From: Bacteroidales bacterium
GTDB taxonomy: Bacteria > Bacteroidota > Bacteroidia > Bacteroidales > F082
Direction of reading: 5' to 3'
Assembly (NCBI GenBank): GCA_016281295.1
Contig: JAEEII010000207.1
Location: forward strand, 1-64,000
Length of the DNA stretch: 64,000 nt
Of the stretch, positions 32,659-41,150 are shown in pieces. Each line of letters opens with the position of its first letter. Position 1 is the stretch's first letter. The notes under the pieces are model-generated. The model saw nothing but the letters and a program-made list of their open reading frames with translations, made no database searches and was not told the DNA's origin. The position numbers were made by a program, and so were the translations under genes.

Positions 32659-32666
32659 CTTAATTC

Positions 32667-35078
32667 TTAATTCAAAGATACTCTCGTAATCCCTGTTCCT
32701 CCGGTTTCCAGTGAGGCATCGGCAAAATGTTTCACTTCGTGGTCGTGGCTCAGCATCTCACGGATGAGTTTGCGCAAGATACCGTTTCCTTTGCCATGAA
32801 GGATGCTCACTTCCTTGATGCTGAGTAGTTTAGCTTCATCAAGGTATTTGGTCACCATATCGAGGGCTTCCTCGGCGCGTTTTCCCCTTACATCTAACGT
32901 CAAGTCGAAATGCTCGGCTTTCTCACTGAGGTCGTCCGCAATGCCCGACTGCCATTTGCGCTGGACTTTGCGTCCCTCGGCGCGGCTCACTTTTCGTAGC
33001 TTGTCGGGGGTGGTGCGCAGTTTCACCGTGTCGAACAGGATGGTGGCGTCGGTGTCGCTGATGCTCAGGATTTCTCCCACAATCTCCATCTCGTCGATAC
33101 AAACCGTGTCGCCGGCTTTAAGCGCCTCCCCTGTTCCCTCCTGAGGGAGGGGAGATGCCACGCCCTTCTTTTTGGAGGGGGCGGTGAGGGCTTGTTTCAC
33201 AATCTCCTCTTTGGCTTTGTTTAAGTCTTTACGTATCTCCTTGGTGCGTTCCTTTTCTGCCTGAGCTTCTCTTATCTCTTTGATAGTGAGTTCGATACGG
33301 CTGTTGGCCTTGTCGATGAGTTCCTGCGCCTCGTTGGCGGCATCACGGAGGTATTGTTTCTTTTTGTTTTCCAGTTCCGAGAGCAGGTTTTTGTATTTGG
33401 CCACCACTTCGCTGAGCAGGGTGTCAGCGATTTCCAGTTCGCGTTCTTTTTTGCGGATGGCTTTCTTGTCCACCTCTAATTGTTGCAGCTGTTGCTCAAA
33501 TCTCAGGTGTTGTTCGCCGGTGATATGTGAAGCCTCGTCAAGGATTCGTTTCGGGAATCCTGTTTTCCTGGCGATTTCGAAGGCGAAGGAGCTGCCGGGT
33601 TTTCCCGTGACCATGAGGTACATGGGCTGCATGAACTTGGTGTCGAACAGCATGGCTCCGTTGATGATGCCCTCGTGCGTGTCGGCAAGCAGTTTCAAGT
33701 TGGCATAGTGGGTGGTGACGATGCCGATGACTTTCTTCCTGTTGAGTTCCAAGAGGATTGCTTCGGCGATGGCGCCGCCCAACTGGGGTTCGGTGCCAGT
33801 GCCGAACTCGTCGATGAGGAACAAGGAGCGCTCGTTGGCATTTTCCAACAATACTTTCATGTTGCGGAGGTGCGAGCTATAGGTGGAGAGGTCGTCGAGG
33901 ATGGACTGTTCGTCGCCAATGTCGATGAAAAGGCTCTCGAAGAGTCCGCATTCCGAGTCCAGATGCATGGGCACACACAAACCACATTGCAGCATGTATT
34001 GGATGAGTCCGGTGGTCTTGAGGCACACAGACTTGCCGCCGGCATTGGGGCCTGAAATGACCAGGATGCGGTTGTCTTGGTTCAGCGTGAGGTCTAAGGG
34101 CACGATGGTTTTGCCTTGCGACTGTAGCTTCTGTTCCAGGACGGGATGTCGCGCCTGGATCCAGCGGAAGCACGGGTTGTCGTGGATGACAGGCTTGACG
34201 CTGTGGAGATGCTGGCTGAGCAAGGCTTTGGCGCGGATGAAGTCGAGTTGCCCAAGCAGGTCCCAAGCTTTCAGCAACTCGGGCAGCGAAGGCCGGATGC
34301 GGTCGGTGAACTGCATCAGGATGCGTTGTACCTCACGGCGTTCGGCATATTCTAACTCCTTGATTTCGTTGGAAGTCTCCACAATCTCGGCAGGCTCGAT
34401 ATAGACAGTCTGGCCAGTGGCGGACTCGTCATGGATGAAGCCTTTGAGGGCGCGTTTGTCACCAGCCTTGACGGGGATGACCATGCGTCCGTCGCGTATG
34501 GTGATCTCTGCTTTGGGATCCACCCAGCCCGAGTCTTTGGCGGAGCTCATAATCTGTCGGATACGTCGCTCGATGCCGCCTGATTTGCGGCGGATGTCGC
34601 TTCGGATCTCGGCCAGCTCGGGAGAGGCGTTGTCGGGCATCTCGCCTTTGTCGTCCACGAGGCGGTTGGCTTCTCTGAACACGATGGGTTCCACATCGAT
34701 GCCGTCAGTGAGGGCGCAGAGCTCCGGATAGTCCTCACGGTTCTCGCTTTGTCCAAACTTCAGGATGTGGTTCAAGGCGTTCAGCGAGGGTTTCATGGCA
34801 AACAGTCCTTCGAGGCTAATGCTGGTTCCCGGTATTTTGATATGTTGGAACTCTTCGCGCAGGTCGTGATAGTCCCTCATGGGGAAAGGCACGCCGTTTT
34901 GGAGCAGCTGCATGAATTCCACGGTCTGGTCGAGGCTTCGCTCGATGGCGTTCTTGTCGCAGCTGAAGCTCATTTGTTCAGCGCGTTCCAGTCCCATGGC
35001 ACTGATACAGTGCCCTTTGACGGCTTCGCGAATGTGGTTGAAGCCAATCTTCTGTTCGTAGTTTTCGGGGTAGATCAC
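32667..35078 (-). CDS. mutS2: MutS2 (DNA mismatch-like ATPase / ribosome rescue endonuclease)
   Basis: MutS2 acts in recombination control and, in Bacillus, in splitting collided ribosomes. The start is put at the GTG at 35078 (read as M; IYPENYEQKIGFNHIREAV) because a -7 box lies at 35098-35105, inside any longer reading. It is 803 residues. Domains: N-terminal clamp and lever; ATPase with ISGPNAGGKSVCLKTTG (Walker A), FLIDEFGTGTEPQLGGAIAEA (split DEFGTGTEP) and VTTHYANLK; a long coiled coil; a KOW-like linker; and the C-terminal Smr domain DLTLDVRGKRAEEA...SILHGKGNGILRK. An extra stretch ASPLPQEGTGEA before LKAGDTVCIDEM is encoded by a palindromic element (33124-33157). Confidence 0.95.
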   Translation of the reverse strand: MIYPENYEQKIGFNHIREAVKGHCISAMGLERAEQMSFSCDKNAIERSLDQTVEFMQLLQNGVPFPMRDYHDLREEFQHIKIPGTSISLEGLFAMKPSLNALNHILKFGQSENREDYPELCALTDGIDVEPIVFREANRLVDDKGEMPDNASPELAEIRSDIRRKSGGIERRIRQIMSSAKDSGWVDPKAEITIRDGRMVIPVKAGDKRALKGFIHDESATGQTVYIEPAEIVETSNEIKELEYAERREVQRILMQFTDRIRPSLPELLKAWDLLGQLDFIRAKALLSQHLHSVKPVIHDNPCFRWIQARHPVLEQKLQSQGKTIVPLDLTLNQDNRILVISGPNAGGKSVCLKTTGLIQYMLQCGLCVPMHLDSECGLFESLFIDIGDEQSILDDLSTYSSHLRNMKVLLENANERSLFLIDEFGTGTEPQLGGAIAEAILLELNRKKVIGIVTTHYANLKLLADTHEGIINGAMLFDTKFMQPMYLMVTGKPGSSFAFEIARKTGFPKRILDEASHITGEQHLRFEQQLQQLEVDKKAIRKKERELEIADTLLSEVVAKYKNLLSELENKKKQYLRDAANEAQELIDKANSRIELTIKEIREAQAEKERTKEIRKDLNKAKEEIVKQALTAPSKKKGVASPLPQEGTGEALKAGDTVCIDEMEIVGEILSISDTDATILFDTVKLRTTPDKLRKVSRAEGRKVQRKWQSGIADDLSEKAEHFDLTLDVRGKRAEEALDMVTKYLDEAKLLSIKEVSILHGKGNGILRKLIREMLSHDHEVKHFADASLETGGTGITRVSLN
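33124..33157. repeat. Palindromic GC-rich element inserted in frame in mutS2
   Basis: CCTCCCCTGTTCCCTCC is followed by TGAGGGAGGGGAG, giving the nested stem CCCTCC-TGA-GGGAGG. It encodes SPLPQEGTGEA in MutS2, a sequence out of keeping with the K/E-rich coiled coil before it. It looks like an intergenic REP-type element captured in frame. Confidence 0.6.
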
Positions 35079-35097
35079 GATGATTTGTTTTGGGCTG

Positions 35098-35146
35098 CAA
35101 AGATAATTGAAAATTGAGAATTGAAAATCCCTTTTTCCTATCTTTG
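35098..35146. promoter_or_regulatory. Divergent promoters of mutS2 and cutC
   Basis: Minus strand: TATCTTTG at 35098-35105, only 19 bases before the mutS2 GTG, so the mutS2 leader must be very short. Plus strand: TATCTTTG at 35139-35146, 17 bases before the cutC ATG. Between them lie AATTGAAAATTGAGAATTG repeats. Confidence 0.65.
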
Positions 35147-35163
35147 CAAAAATTCTCATTGTT

Positions 35164-35895
35164 ATGATTCGTCTTGAAATCTGTGCCAACGGCATCAAAT
35201 CCCTGCGCAACGCCATGGATGGCTGCGCCCAATGTGTCGAACTCTGCGAGGCCCTCGAAGTGGGTGGGCTCACTCCTTCTTTCGGGACTTTGGCGAAAGC
35301 CATCGACATCTCCTTTATCCCTATGCGGGTGCTCATCCGACCCCGACCAGGTAACTATATCTATGATGAGGAGGAAATCGACCTCATGAAAACCGACATC
35401 ATGCTCTGTAAGAAACTGGGCTTCGAAGGCGTGGTCATTGGTGCCCTCAACGATGAGGGAATGCCCGATGTGGAGGCCTTGAAATCCCTTATGGAAGCAG
35501 GAGAAGGGCTGAAATTCACCTTCCACCGTGCCATCGATGCCTGCGTGAAACCTTTTGAGGCCATGGAACAAATCATTGAGTTGGGCTTCGACAAAGTGCT
35601 GACCTCGGGTGGCAAACCCACTGCCGAAGAAGGCATCCCGATGATCGCCGAGATGCAACTCCGCTATGGCGACCGTATCACCATCATGCCGGGTGGTGGT
35701 GTCAACTTGAGTAATGTGATGGATATCGTCAACCAGACTGGCGTGGTCAACGTCCATGCCTCGCTGGGCCACTGGGTTCCTCGGTTCAACGAGAAACTCT
35801 ATCCTAACCAGAAAGACGCCACCGGAGCTTCCATGGTTTGGACAGAATCGAATTATGACATCATCTATGAGATGGAAAAAATGATCAATCCTTAG
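35164..35895 (+). CDS. cutC: CutC family protein
   Basis: A 243-residue TIM-barrel protein of the CutC family, first linked to copper homeostasis though the biochemical role is unsettled. Motifs: LEICANGIKSLRNAMDGCAQ (read as LEICANG and GCAQCVELCEAL), GGLTPSFG, VLIRPRPGNYIYDEEE, FEGVVIGALN, FTFHRAIDAC and LTSGG. It is a single gene with its own -7 box; the next gene begins 31 bases later and could be read through. Confidence 0.93.
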   Translation: MIRLEICANGIKSLRNAMDGCAQCVELCEALEVGGLTPSFGTLAKAIDISFIPMRVLIRPRPGNYIYDEEEIDLMKTDIMLCKKLGFEGVVIGALNDEGMPDVEALKSLMEAGEGLKFTFHRAIDACVKPFEAMEQIIELGFDKVLTSGGKPTAEEGIPMIAEMQLRYGDRITIMPGGGVNLSNVMDIVNQTGVVNVHASLGHWVPRFNEKLYPNQKDATGASMVWTESNYDIIYEMEKMINP

Positions 35896-35926
35896 AGCTT
35901 TTTAGAACTTTGAATTTTGAGTTAGA

Positions 35927-38275
35927 ATGATGCTTTATTATTACCGTGTTCAGAAAGGGTGTCTTGTCGTAGCACTGTTGATGTCCCTCTTAATGGTTGC
36001 CTGCACCCAACGCCAAAACGTCGTCGAACAAGAACTTTCGCAAGGTTGGACGCTTACCGGCGACACCTTAAATATATTAGAATTACCTGTAACCGTGCCA
36101 TCGGTGGTGCAGCAAAACCTCTATGAAGCTGGGCTGATTCCACATCCTTACCATGGCACCGTCGAAGACCAGCTGCTTTGGATCTCCGACCACCCCTGGA
36201 GCTATGCCACGCATTTCGAGGTTGACAATAAACTGCTTGACAAAGAAGTGGTTGAGCTTGTTTTTGAGGGAATCGACACCTATGCTTCAGTGACCTTGAA
36301 TGGCCAAAAACTCTTTGATGCGAATAACCAGTTCCGCATCTGGAGAACGGATGTGAAACCATTCCTGAAAGCCAAAGACAACTTGCTGGTGGTGGACTTC
36401 CCGCGGTACGACAGCACACAGCTGGCATTGTACGAGGCACATCATCCGCGTCTTCCGGAGAAATATGCGGTTACTCGTAAAGCCCCCTATCAGCATGGGT
36501 GGGACTGGGCACCGAAATACAAAAACGTGGGAATCTGGAAACCTGTCAAACTGGTGGCTTGGTCTGATGCAAAACTCGATAACGCTTATATTGTTACCCA
36601 AGAAGCCTCAGAATCGCAAGCCAAGCTGACCCTGCACCTCGATGTGGAAAGCACTGTTGACGGAGAACTCATCGCAGAGATTCGCCGCGACGGGAAACCG
36701 TTCCAAAGCTTCCCCTTCCAACAAGGGAAAGGCAACCAGCATAAGATCTTTAGTTTCGATATGGAAAATCCCCAGCTTTGGTGGCCTAATGAGATGGGCG
36801 AGCAGAAGCAATATGATTTCGAGATTGTGTTGAAATCTTCTGATAAAGCATTGGATTACAAGAAAATAAGAACTGGTATCAAGACCGTTCAAATGGTACA
36901 GGAACCTGATGACAAAGGCTTCTCTTTTTATTTTAAGGTGAACGGAGTCCCGATGTATGCCAAAGGCGCCAATTATGTCCCGGAAGAGATGATCGAGACT
37001 TGGATTCGACCTGAAAATACCGTGGAATTACTCCAAATGGCCAAAGACGCACATTTCAACATGCTTCGCGTATGGGGGGGAGGTATTTATCCTGCGGATG
37101 ATTTCTTCAACATTTGCGACTCATTAGGTATCTTGGTGTGGGAAGATTTCATGTATGCTGGCACGATGTATCCCTACGACGAGGCTTTCCTTGAAAACGC
37201 TAAAACCGAGGCACTGGAACAAGTGAAACGTTTGGCCTCACATCCTTCGTTGGCTTTGTGGTGCGGCGGCAACGAGATTTCCGAAGGTTATTATAACTGG
37301 GGCTGGCAGCAGTCGCTGGGCTGGTCGGAACAAGATGACCAAGCTATCAAGGCGGGTTACGATCGTTTGTTTGAGACCATTCTCCCTATGGTGGTCGATA
37401 CATACGATGGCTCCCGTCCTTATTGGCCAAGCTCACCCTCTAAAGGATGGGGGAGACCCGAAAGCTTGACACAAGGTGATGTCCACTATTGGGGCGTGTG
37501 GTGGGGCGAGATGCCATACGAGATCTATCGTGAGAAGGTGGGTCGCTTCAACAGTGAATATGGCTATCAGTCCTATCCCGACCTCAATACCCTGCAAAGT
37601 TCCGCTGACGGAGATGCTGATTTTATGGCTTTATGCGAGTATGAGGGCGACAGCATCTATCCGTTGGTCAGCAAAAATGCCTTCTTGGCAGCACACCAGA
37701 AACACGCCAGAGGTGCCAGACAGATCAACGATTTCATCGAACGTTATTATCCTTCTGCCAAGAACTTCGGGGATTATGTTTACAAGAGTCAGCTCTCCCA
37801 AGCATACGGCATGGAGGTCGCCATTGAGGCGCATCGTACCGCCAAGCCATATAACATGGGCACGCTCTATTGGCAACTCAATGATGCTTGGCCGGTGACA
37901 TCGTGGTCGTCGATTGATTACTATAATAAACCCAAGGAGTTGCAAAAAAGGCTGAAGACACTCTTTGCGCCTGTGTTACTTTCATTGGATCGAAATGATT
38001 ATCAAGTGTTTGTAACATCAGACTTGCTTCGCAACATCCAAGGCGTGCTTACCGTTTCAGTGATGGATTTCGATGATAACAAGCTTTTTGAGCGTCAGCA
38101 AAAGGTGGAGCTTCTTCCCAATGAGAACAAGAAAATAGAGGTGGAAGGTCTGGATGCCTGTCTTAATAAGGTGGATCCCCAAACCGTTTATCTAAAGATG
38201 ACGCTGACCGAAGGGGAACAACAGCTTGCAGAGCGATTTTGCTATCTTTCCACTTTTTTTTCGTTTGACTTGTAA
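35927..38275 (+). CDS. Glycoside hydrolase family 2 beta-mannosidase, lipoprotein
   Basis: An exo-beta-mannosidase-like enzyme of 782 residues, exported as a lipoprotein (LMSLLMVAC with the acylated Cys near residue 26). The layout is GH2: N-terminal jelly roll (WSYATHFEVDNKLLDKEVV, read as WSYATHFEV), YQHGWDWAPKYKNVGIWKPV typical of beta-mannosidases, then the barrel with NMLRVWGGGIYPADDFF and VWEDFMYAG. The acid/base is E450 in WCGGNEISE and the nucleophile is E544 in NSEYGYQSYPD. C-terminal beta domains follow. No SusC/SusD or other polysaccharide-locus genes lie nearby, so it is not in an obvious utilisation locus; an N-glycan role is possible. Confidence 0.92.
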   Translation: MMLYYYRVQKGCLVVALLMSLLMVACTQRQNVVEQELSQGWTLTGDTLNILELPVTVPSVVQQNLYEAGLIPHPYHGTVEDQLLWISDHPWSYATHFEVDNKLLDKEVVELVFEGIDTYASVTLNGQKLFDANNQFRIWRTDVKPFLKAKDNLLVVDFPRYDSTQLALYEAHHPRLPEKYAVTRKAPYQHGWDWAPKYKNVGIWKPVKLVAWSDAKLDNAYIVTQEASESQAKLTLHLDVESTVDGELIAEIRRDGKPFQSFPFQQGKGNQHKIFSFDMENPQLWWPNEMGEQKQYDFEIVLKSSDKALDYKKIRTGIKTVQMVQEPDDKGFSFYFKVNGVPMYAKGANYVPEEMIETWIRPENTVELLQMAKDAHFNMLRVWGGGIYPADDFFNICDSLGILVWEDFMYAGTMYPYDEAFLENAKTEALEQVKRLASHPSLALWCGGNEISEGYYNWGWQQSLGWSEQDDQAIKAGYDRLFETILPMVVDTYDGSRPYWPSSPSKGWGRPESLTQGDVHYWGVWWGEMPYEIYREKVGRFNSEYGYQSYPDLNTLQSSADGDADFMALCEYEGDSIYPLVSKNAFLAAHQKHARGARQINDFIERYYPSAKNFGDYVYKSQLSQAYGMEVAIEAHRTAKPYNMGTLYWQLNDAWPVTSWSSIDYYNKPKELQKRLKTLFAPVLLSLDRNDYQVFVTSDLLRNIQGVLTVSVMDFDDNKLFERQQKVELLPNENKKIEVEGLDACLNKVDPQTVYLKMTLTEGEQQLAERFCYLSTFFSFDL

Positions 38276-38313
38276 CTTTTTGTGGGTTTGTTCGTCTTAT
38301 GGTTGATGAAAGT

Positions 38314-38356
38314 AACAAATCAACAAATAAACAAATCAACAAATAAACAAATCAAC
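38314..38356 (+). repeat. 16-base tandem repeat abutting a start codon
   Basis: Two full and one partial copy of AACAAATCAACAAATA end exactly at the ATG at 38357. The leader of the GIN-domain gene therefore consists of the repeat; there is no Shine-Dalgarno site. Copy-number change would alter leader length. Confidence 0.85.
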
Positions 38357-39760
38357 ATGAAAAAACAACTCCTTCTCGCGATGGCTCTTCTATATGTTGG
38401 CCTCGCATCAGCACAAATCAACACCGTCGTTGTCAATGCCAGCGGCGATGTCACACTTCGTCAAGGCAGCACCTTTGCCGTTGATTCCGAATATGCTAAT
38501 GACTGGAACACGGTTGACAGTGTGCTGTATTTAAAAGGTAGTGGCGACTTCACTGTCACTATGGAAACCTTGAATAATCTGGACCACAATAGCTCCGGCG
38601 ATGTCTTCACTGAGGGGACGTTGAACGGAAACGACCTTTCCGTGTATTGTAACGGTTCTGGTGATGTCAAGCTGACTATTGACTATGACCAGGTGTATGT
38701 GGTTTTGACGGGCAGCGGCGACCTCACGCTTCGTGGCCGTTGCCGTGAACTGGTAGCCGATAAAGACGGATCGGGTGACTTGAATGTCAAAAGGTTGGAT
38801 GTCGAATACCAAGACATTGTCACGGATGACTCCCGCATGGTCTTGATCCCTAATTTATCGGGGCTTTCTGAACTTTTGGAAGAGTTGGGCGTTAACCTGG
38901 AACGTCTTTCCGACTCGGTCGATTGGGAGAACTTCGAACAAGATATGGAACGTTGGGGCGAAGGCATGGAAGAATGGGGCCGTCACATGGAAGAGTGGGG
39001 TCGCGGTGTGGAGAAACAGATGGAGGGACGCCCTGATAGAAAACCACGTTCCGAACACTGGGGCAAAGGAATCCCGGATGTGGAGCCTCAACCCGATATC
39101 CGTCCCGACAGAGCTCCCGCAGATCGGCCCAAGGTAAAGAGCTTGCTGTTTGATCCCCACTGGGGCGGCGTGGACGCTGGATTGAATATGATCTTTGGTC
39201 CCGACTTGTCAACTACATTTGGAGGACAGTATGCCTCTTTCGAACTGAAGCCTTTGAAGAGCTGGAACTTTAACTTCAACATCGCCGATGTGGGCATTGC
39301 TTTCAGCCGCAGCCATGTCGTGGGTCTCTATACGGGTATTGGCTTGGGTTGGAATAACTACAGCTTTAATCAACCCGTGCGACTTAAAAAAGGCGATACA
39401 GTCCTCGAAGTCGATCCGATCAACGAGAACCTCGAAGGCCGAGTGAAAAAAAGTAAGCTCGGCGTGCTTTATGTGCAGGCTCCTCTGATGCTGGAAGTCC
39501 GTCCTACATGTGGATTCTTCATCGCTGCCGGTGTCACGGGCGGCATCAGAGTGGATACTTGGACAAAAGTCAAGTTTATGGATTACAAAGAAAAAAATCA
39601 TAGTGATTATTATGTGAATCCACTGAAACTCGACGCCACCCTTCGTGCTGGTGGCAATGACTTGGGTTTCTATGCGAGCTACAACCTGCTGCCTTTGTTC
39701 GTCAAAGACGCTGGTCCAGCGGTGCATACCTTCAACGTGGGTTTCAGCCTGTTATTCTAA
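38357..39760 (+). CDS. GIN-domain (DUF2807) protein with heptad repeats and a C-terminal beta-barrel
   Basis: A 467-residue exported protein (signal MKKQLLLAMALLYVGLASAQ). The N-terminal ~170 residues are a GIN/DUF2807 beta-helix with repeated GSGD turns (NASGDV, KGSGDF, NSSGDV, NGSGDV, TGSGDL, DGSGDL). Next comes a helix of four 7-residue repeats: MERWGEG, MEEWGRH, MEEWGRG, VEKQMEG. Then a P/D/R-rich linker, and a C-terminal ~200 residues of alternating strands ending GFSLLF, like an OmpX/PorT-type outer-membrane barrel. So it appears to be a surface or periplasmic beta-helix carried on a barrel. It directly precedes an ECF sigma gene by 15 bases; a part in envelope sensing is inference. Confidence 0.75.
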   Translation: MKKQLLLAMALLYVGLASAQINTVVVNASGDVTLRQGSTFAVDSEYANDWNTVDSVLYLKGSGDFTVTMETLNNLDHNSSGDVFTEGTLNGNDLSVYCNGSGDVKLTIDYDQVYVVLTGSGDLTLRGRCRELVADKDGSGDLNVKRLDVEYQDIVTDDSRMVLIPNLSGLSELLEELGVNLERLSDSVDWENFEQDMERWGEGMEEWGRHMEEWGRGVEKQMEGRPDRKPRSEHWGKGIPDVEPQPDIRPDRAPADRPKVKSLLFDPHWGGVDAGLNMIFGPDLSTTFGGQYASFELKPLKSWNFNFNIADVGIAFSRSHVVGLYTGIGLGWNNYSFNQPVRLKKGDTVLEVDPINENLEGRVKKSKLGVLYVQAPLMLEVRPTCGFFIAAGVTGGIRVDTWTKVKFMDYKEKNHSDYYVNPLKLDATLRAGGNDLGFYASYNLLPLFVKDAGPAVHTFNVGFSLLF

Positions 39761-39775
39761 TCAGAGACATATCTT

Positions 39776-40273
39776 GTGACACGTTCCCAATATAACACCT
39801 GCGTCGATCAGTACGCCGACGGACTGTTCCGTTTCGCCTTGGCCTCCTTGCGTAACCGTGAGGAGGCTGAAGACGTGGTTCAGGACAGCTTTGCGCGAGT
39901 GTGGGAGCACCGTGGCGCAGTGGATTATGCCAAAGCCAAAACCTATCTTTTCACTACAGCGCATCACCGCATCGTGGATCTGGTCCGACAACGCCATCAG
40001 GAAACCGAGGTGGATGCGCTTTATCAACTCTCCGACAGCCGAGGAACTACCTATCCGGATGTCAACAAAGTCATTCACAAGGTGATGGCCGCCTTGCCTG
40101 AAGCTCAACGTACAGCGGTACTGCTCCGCGACTATGAAGGGTACAGCTATCAGGAAATCGGCGATATCACTGGTCAAAGCGAGTCGCAGGTCAAGGTGAA
40201 CATCTTTCGTGCCCGTACCGCTCTGCGTAATATGATTAAAAGCATCGACAACCTCATTGATATCGAATCATGA
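39776..40273 (+). CDS. ECF-type RNA polymerase sigma factor
   Basis: A 165-residue sigma-70 family factor with only regions 2 and 4. Region 2: YADGLFRFALASLRNREEAEDVVQDSFARVWEH (motif DVVQDSFARVW). Region 4: LPEAQRTAVLLRDYEGYSYQEIG, then the recognition helix region GQSESQVKVNIFRARTALR. The start is GTG at 39776. The stop overlaps the next gene (ATGA), which encodes a one-helix membrane protein in the place where an anti-sigma factor is usual. It would direct transcription of an envelope-related regulon. Confidence 0.92.
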   Translation: MTRSQYNTCVDQYADGLFRFALASLRNREEAEDVVQDSFARVWEHRGAVDYAKAKTYLFTTAHHRIVDLVRQRHQETEVDALYQLSDSRGTTYPDVNKVIHKVMAALPEAQRTAVLLRDYEGYSYQEIGDITGQSESQVKVNIFRARTALRNMIKSIDNLIDIES

Positions 40274-40965
40274 CTATGGAACACAACAACGAAGAATACC
40301 CCCGTTTGACTCCCCCTACGGTAGTCTATGAAGGTAAAGCAGCCTTGAAAAAGCCGGCCATCATCCCGCTTTGGGTCAAAGTCAGCGCTGCCGCCGCCTC
40401 AGTGGCATTGCTGGTGGCTTTGTTTTGGAACCATCCCAGCCGACCCGAACTGGAACTGATGGCGGAATTGAGTCCGGTGAAAGCTGTTGGGATGAAGATG
40501 GATCAGCCTCTGTGCATGACAGGGCAGCGGGCGCATTACTCTGCGTTTATTCACTCTACTAAAAAGAATAACCCTGGGGTGAAAACTGTGGTGCCAATCG
40601 TGTCCGAAGAACCGAAGAGGACAGACCTTGCCATCTTGGCTTCGATGCCATCCCGTCCTATTGCGCTGCTGCCTGTTGTCATGGATGACCCCGCCTTGAT
40701 GTTGGACAATCACTTGATGTTGGATAATCCCTTATTGTTGGATGATCCGATGGGAGAATTAGCTATGGACGAGACTGAGTCTGAGGAGGATGAACTCTCA
40801 TTGGCCAAGAAAGGATTTCAGAAGATGACGGAGGGGCGATTCGACAGTTTCGGGGACATGCTGACTTACGGCTGGCGTTCCGTGAAAGGCGAATTGGCTC
40901 AACTCAACGAGTCCGTCTCTGACGGCTTATCCTCCATCAAACAACGCACCTCGGCGAATTATTAA
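40270..40965 (+). CDS. Single-pass membrane protein coupled to the ECF sigma gene (possible anti-sigma)
   Basis: A 231-residue protein: about 35 cytoplasmic residues, one membrane helix (VKVSAAAASVALLVALFW), then an extracytoplasmic part of about 170 residues. The latter contains a tandem LMLDNH/LMLDNP/LLLDDP repeat (40699-40748), an acidic run and a C-terminal segment with amphipathic character. There is no zinc-binding anti-sigma motif. Translational coupling with the sigma gene and the topology suggest it controls that sigma factor, but no family was recognised. The last codons (TSANY) overlap the start of the AATTCGCC repeat array. Confidence 0.65.
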   Translation: MTMEHNNEEYPRLTPPTVVYEGKAALKKPAIIPLWVKVSAAAASVALLVALFWNHPSRPELELMAELSPVKAVGMKMDQPLCMTGQRAHYSAFIHSTKKNNPGVKTVVPIVSEEPKRTDLAILASMPSRPIALLPVVMDDPALMLDNHLMLDNPLLLDDPMGELAMDETESEEDELSLAKKGFQKMTEGRFDSFGDMLTYGWRSVKGELAQLNESVSDGLSSIKQRTSANY

Positions 40966-41125
40966 AGGTCGGCGAATTTAGCGAATTAAACGAATTATCT
41001 GTGAGTATTTAATTCGCTTAATTCGCCTAATTCGCCGATTATCTCAATTCGCTTAATTCGCCTAATTCGCCGAAAACTCCTTTTTTAGCAGAGCAAAAAT
41101 TCGCCCAATTCGTTTAATTCGCCGA
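40951..41125. repeat. AATTCGCC repeat array and large palindrome
   Basis: GGCGAATT(TA)GCGAATTAAACGAATTA (40971-40997) faces its near-complement at 41010-41036. A second copy of the right arm, CAATTCGCTTAATTCGCC and onward, lies at 41045-41071. A decayed third lies at 41095-41125. The unit is a 9-base AATTCGCCT/AATTCGCTT. It probably serves as terminator after the sigma/membrane-protein pair. It is not a CRISPR: there are no unique spacers. Confidence 0.75.
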
Positions 41126-41132
41126 AAACCCA

Positions 41133-41140
41133 TATATTTG
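41133..41140 (+). promoter_or_regulatory. -7 box of the lgt promoter
   Basis: TATATTTG, 10 bases before the ATG at 41151, so the lgt leader is a few bases at most. Confidence 0.55.
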
Positions 41141-41150
41141 CAGAAAATTA

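Noticed and set aside
40951..41125. Possible CRISPR array
   Set aside because: The repeats are 9-base units without unique spacers of constant length, and no cas genes lie nearby.
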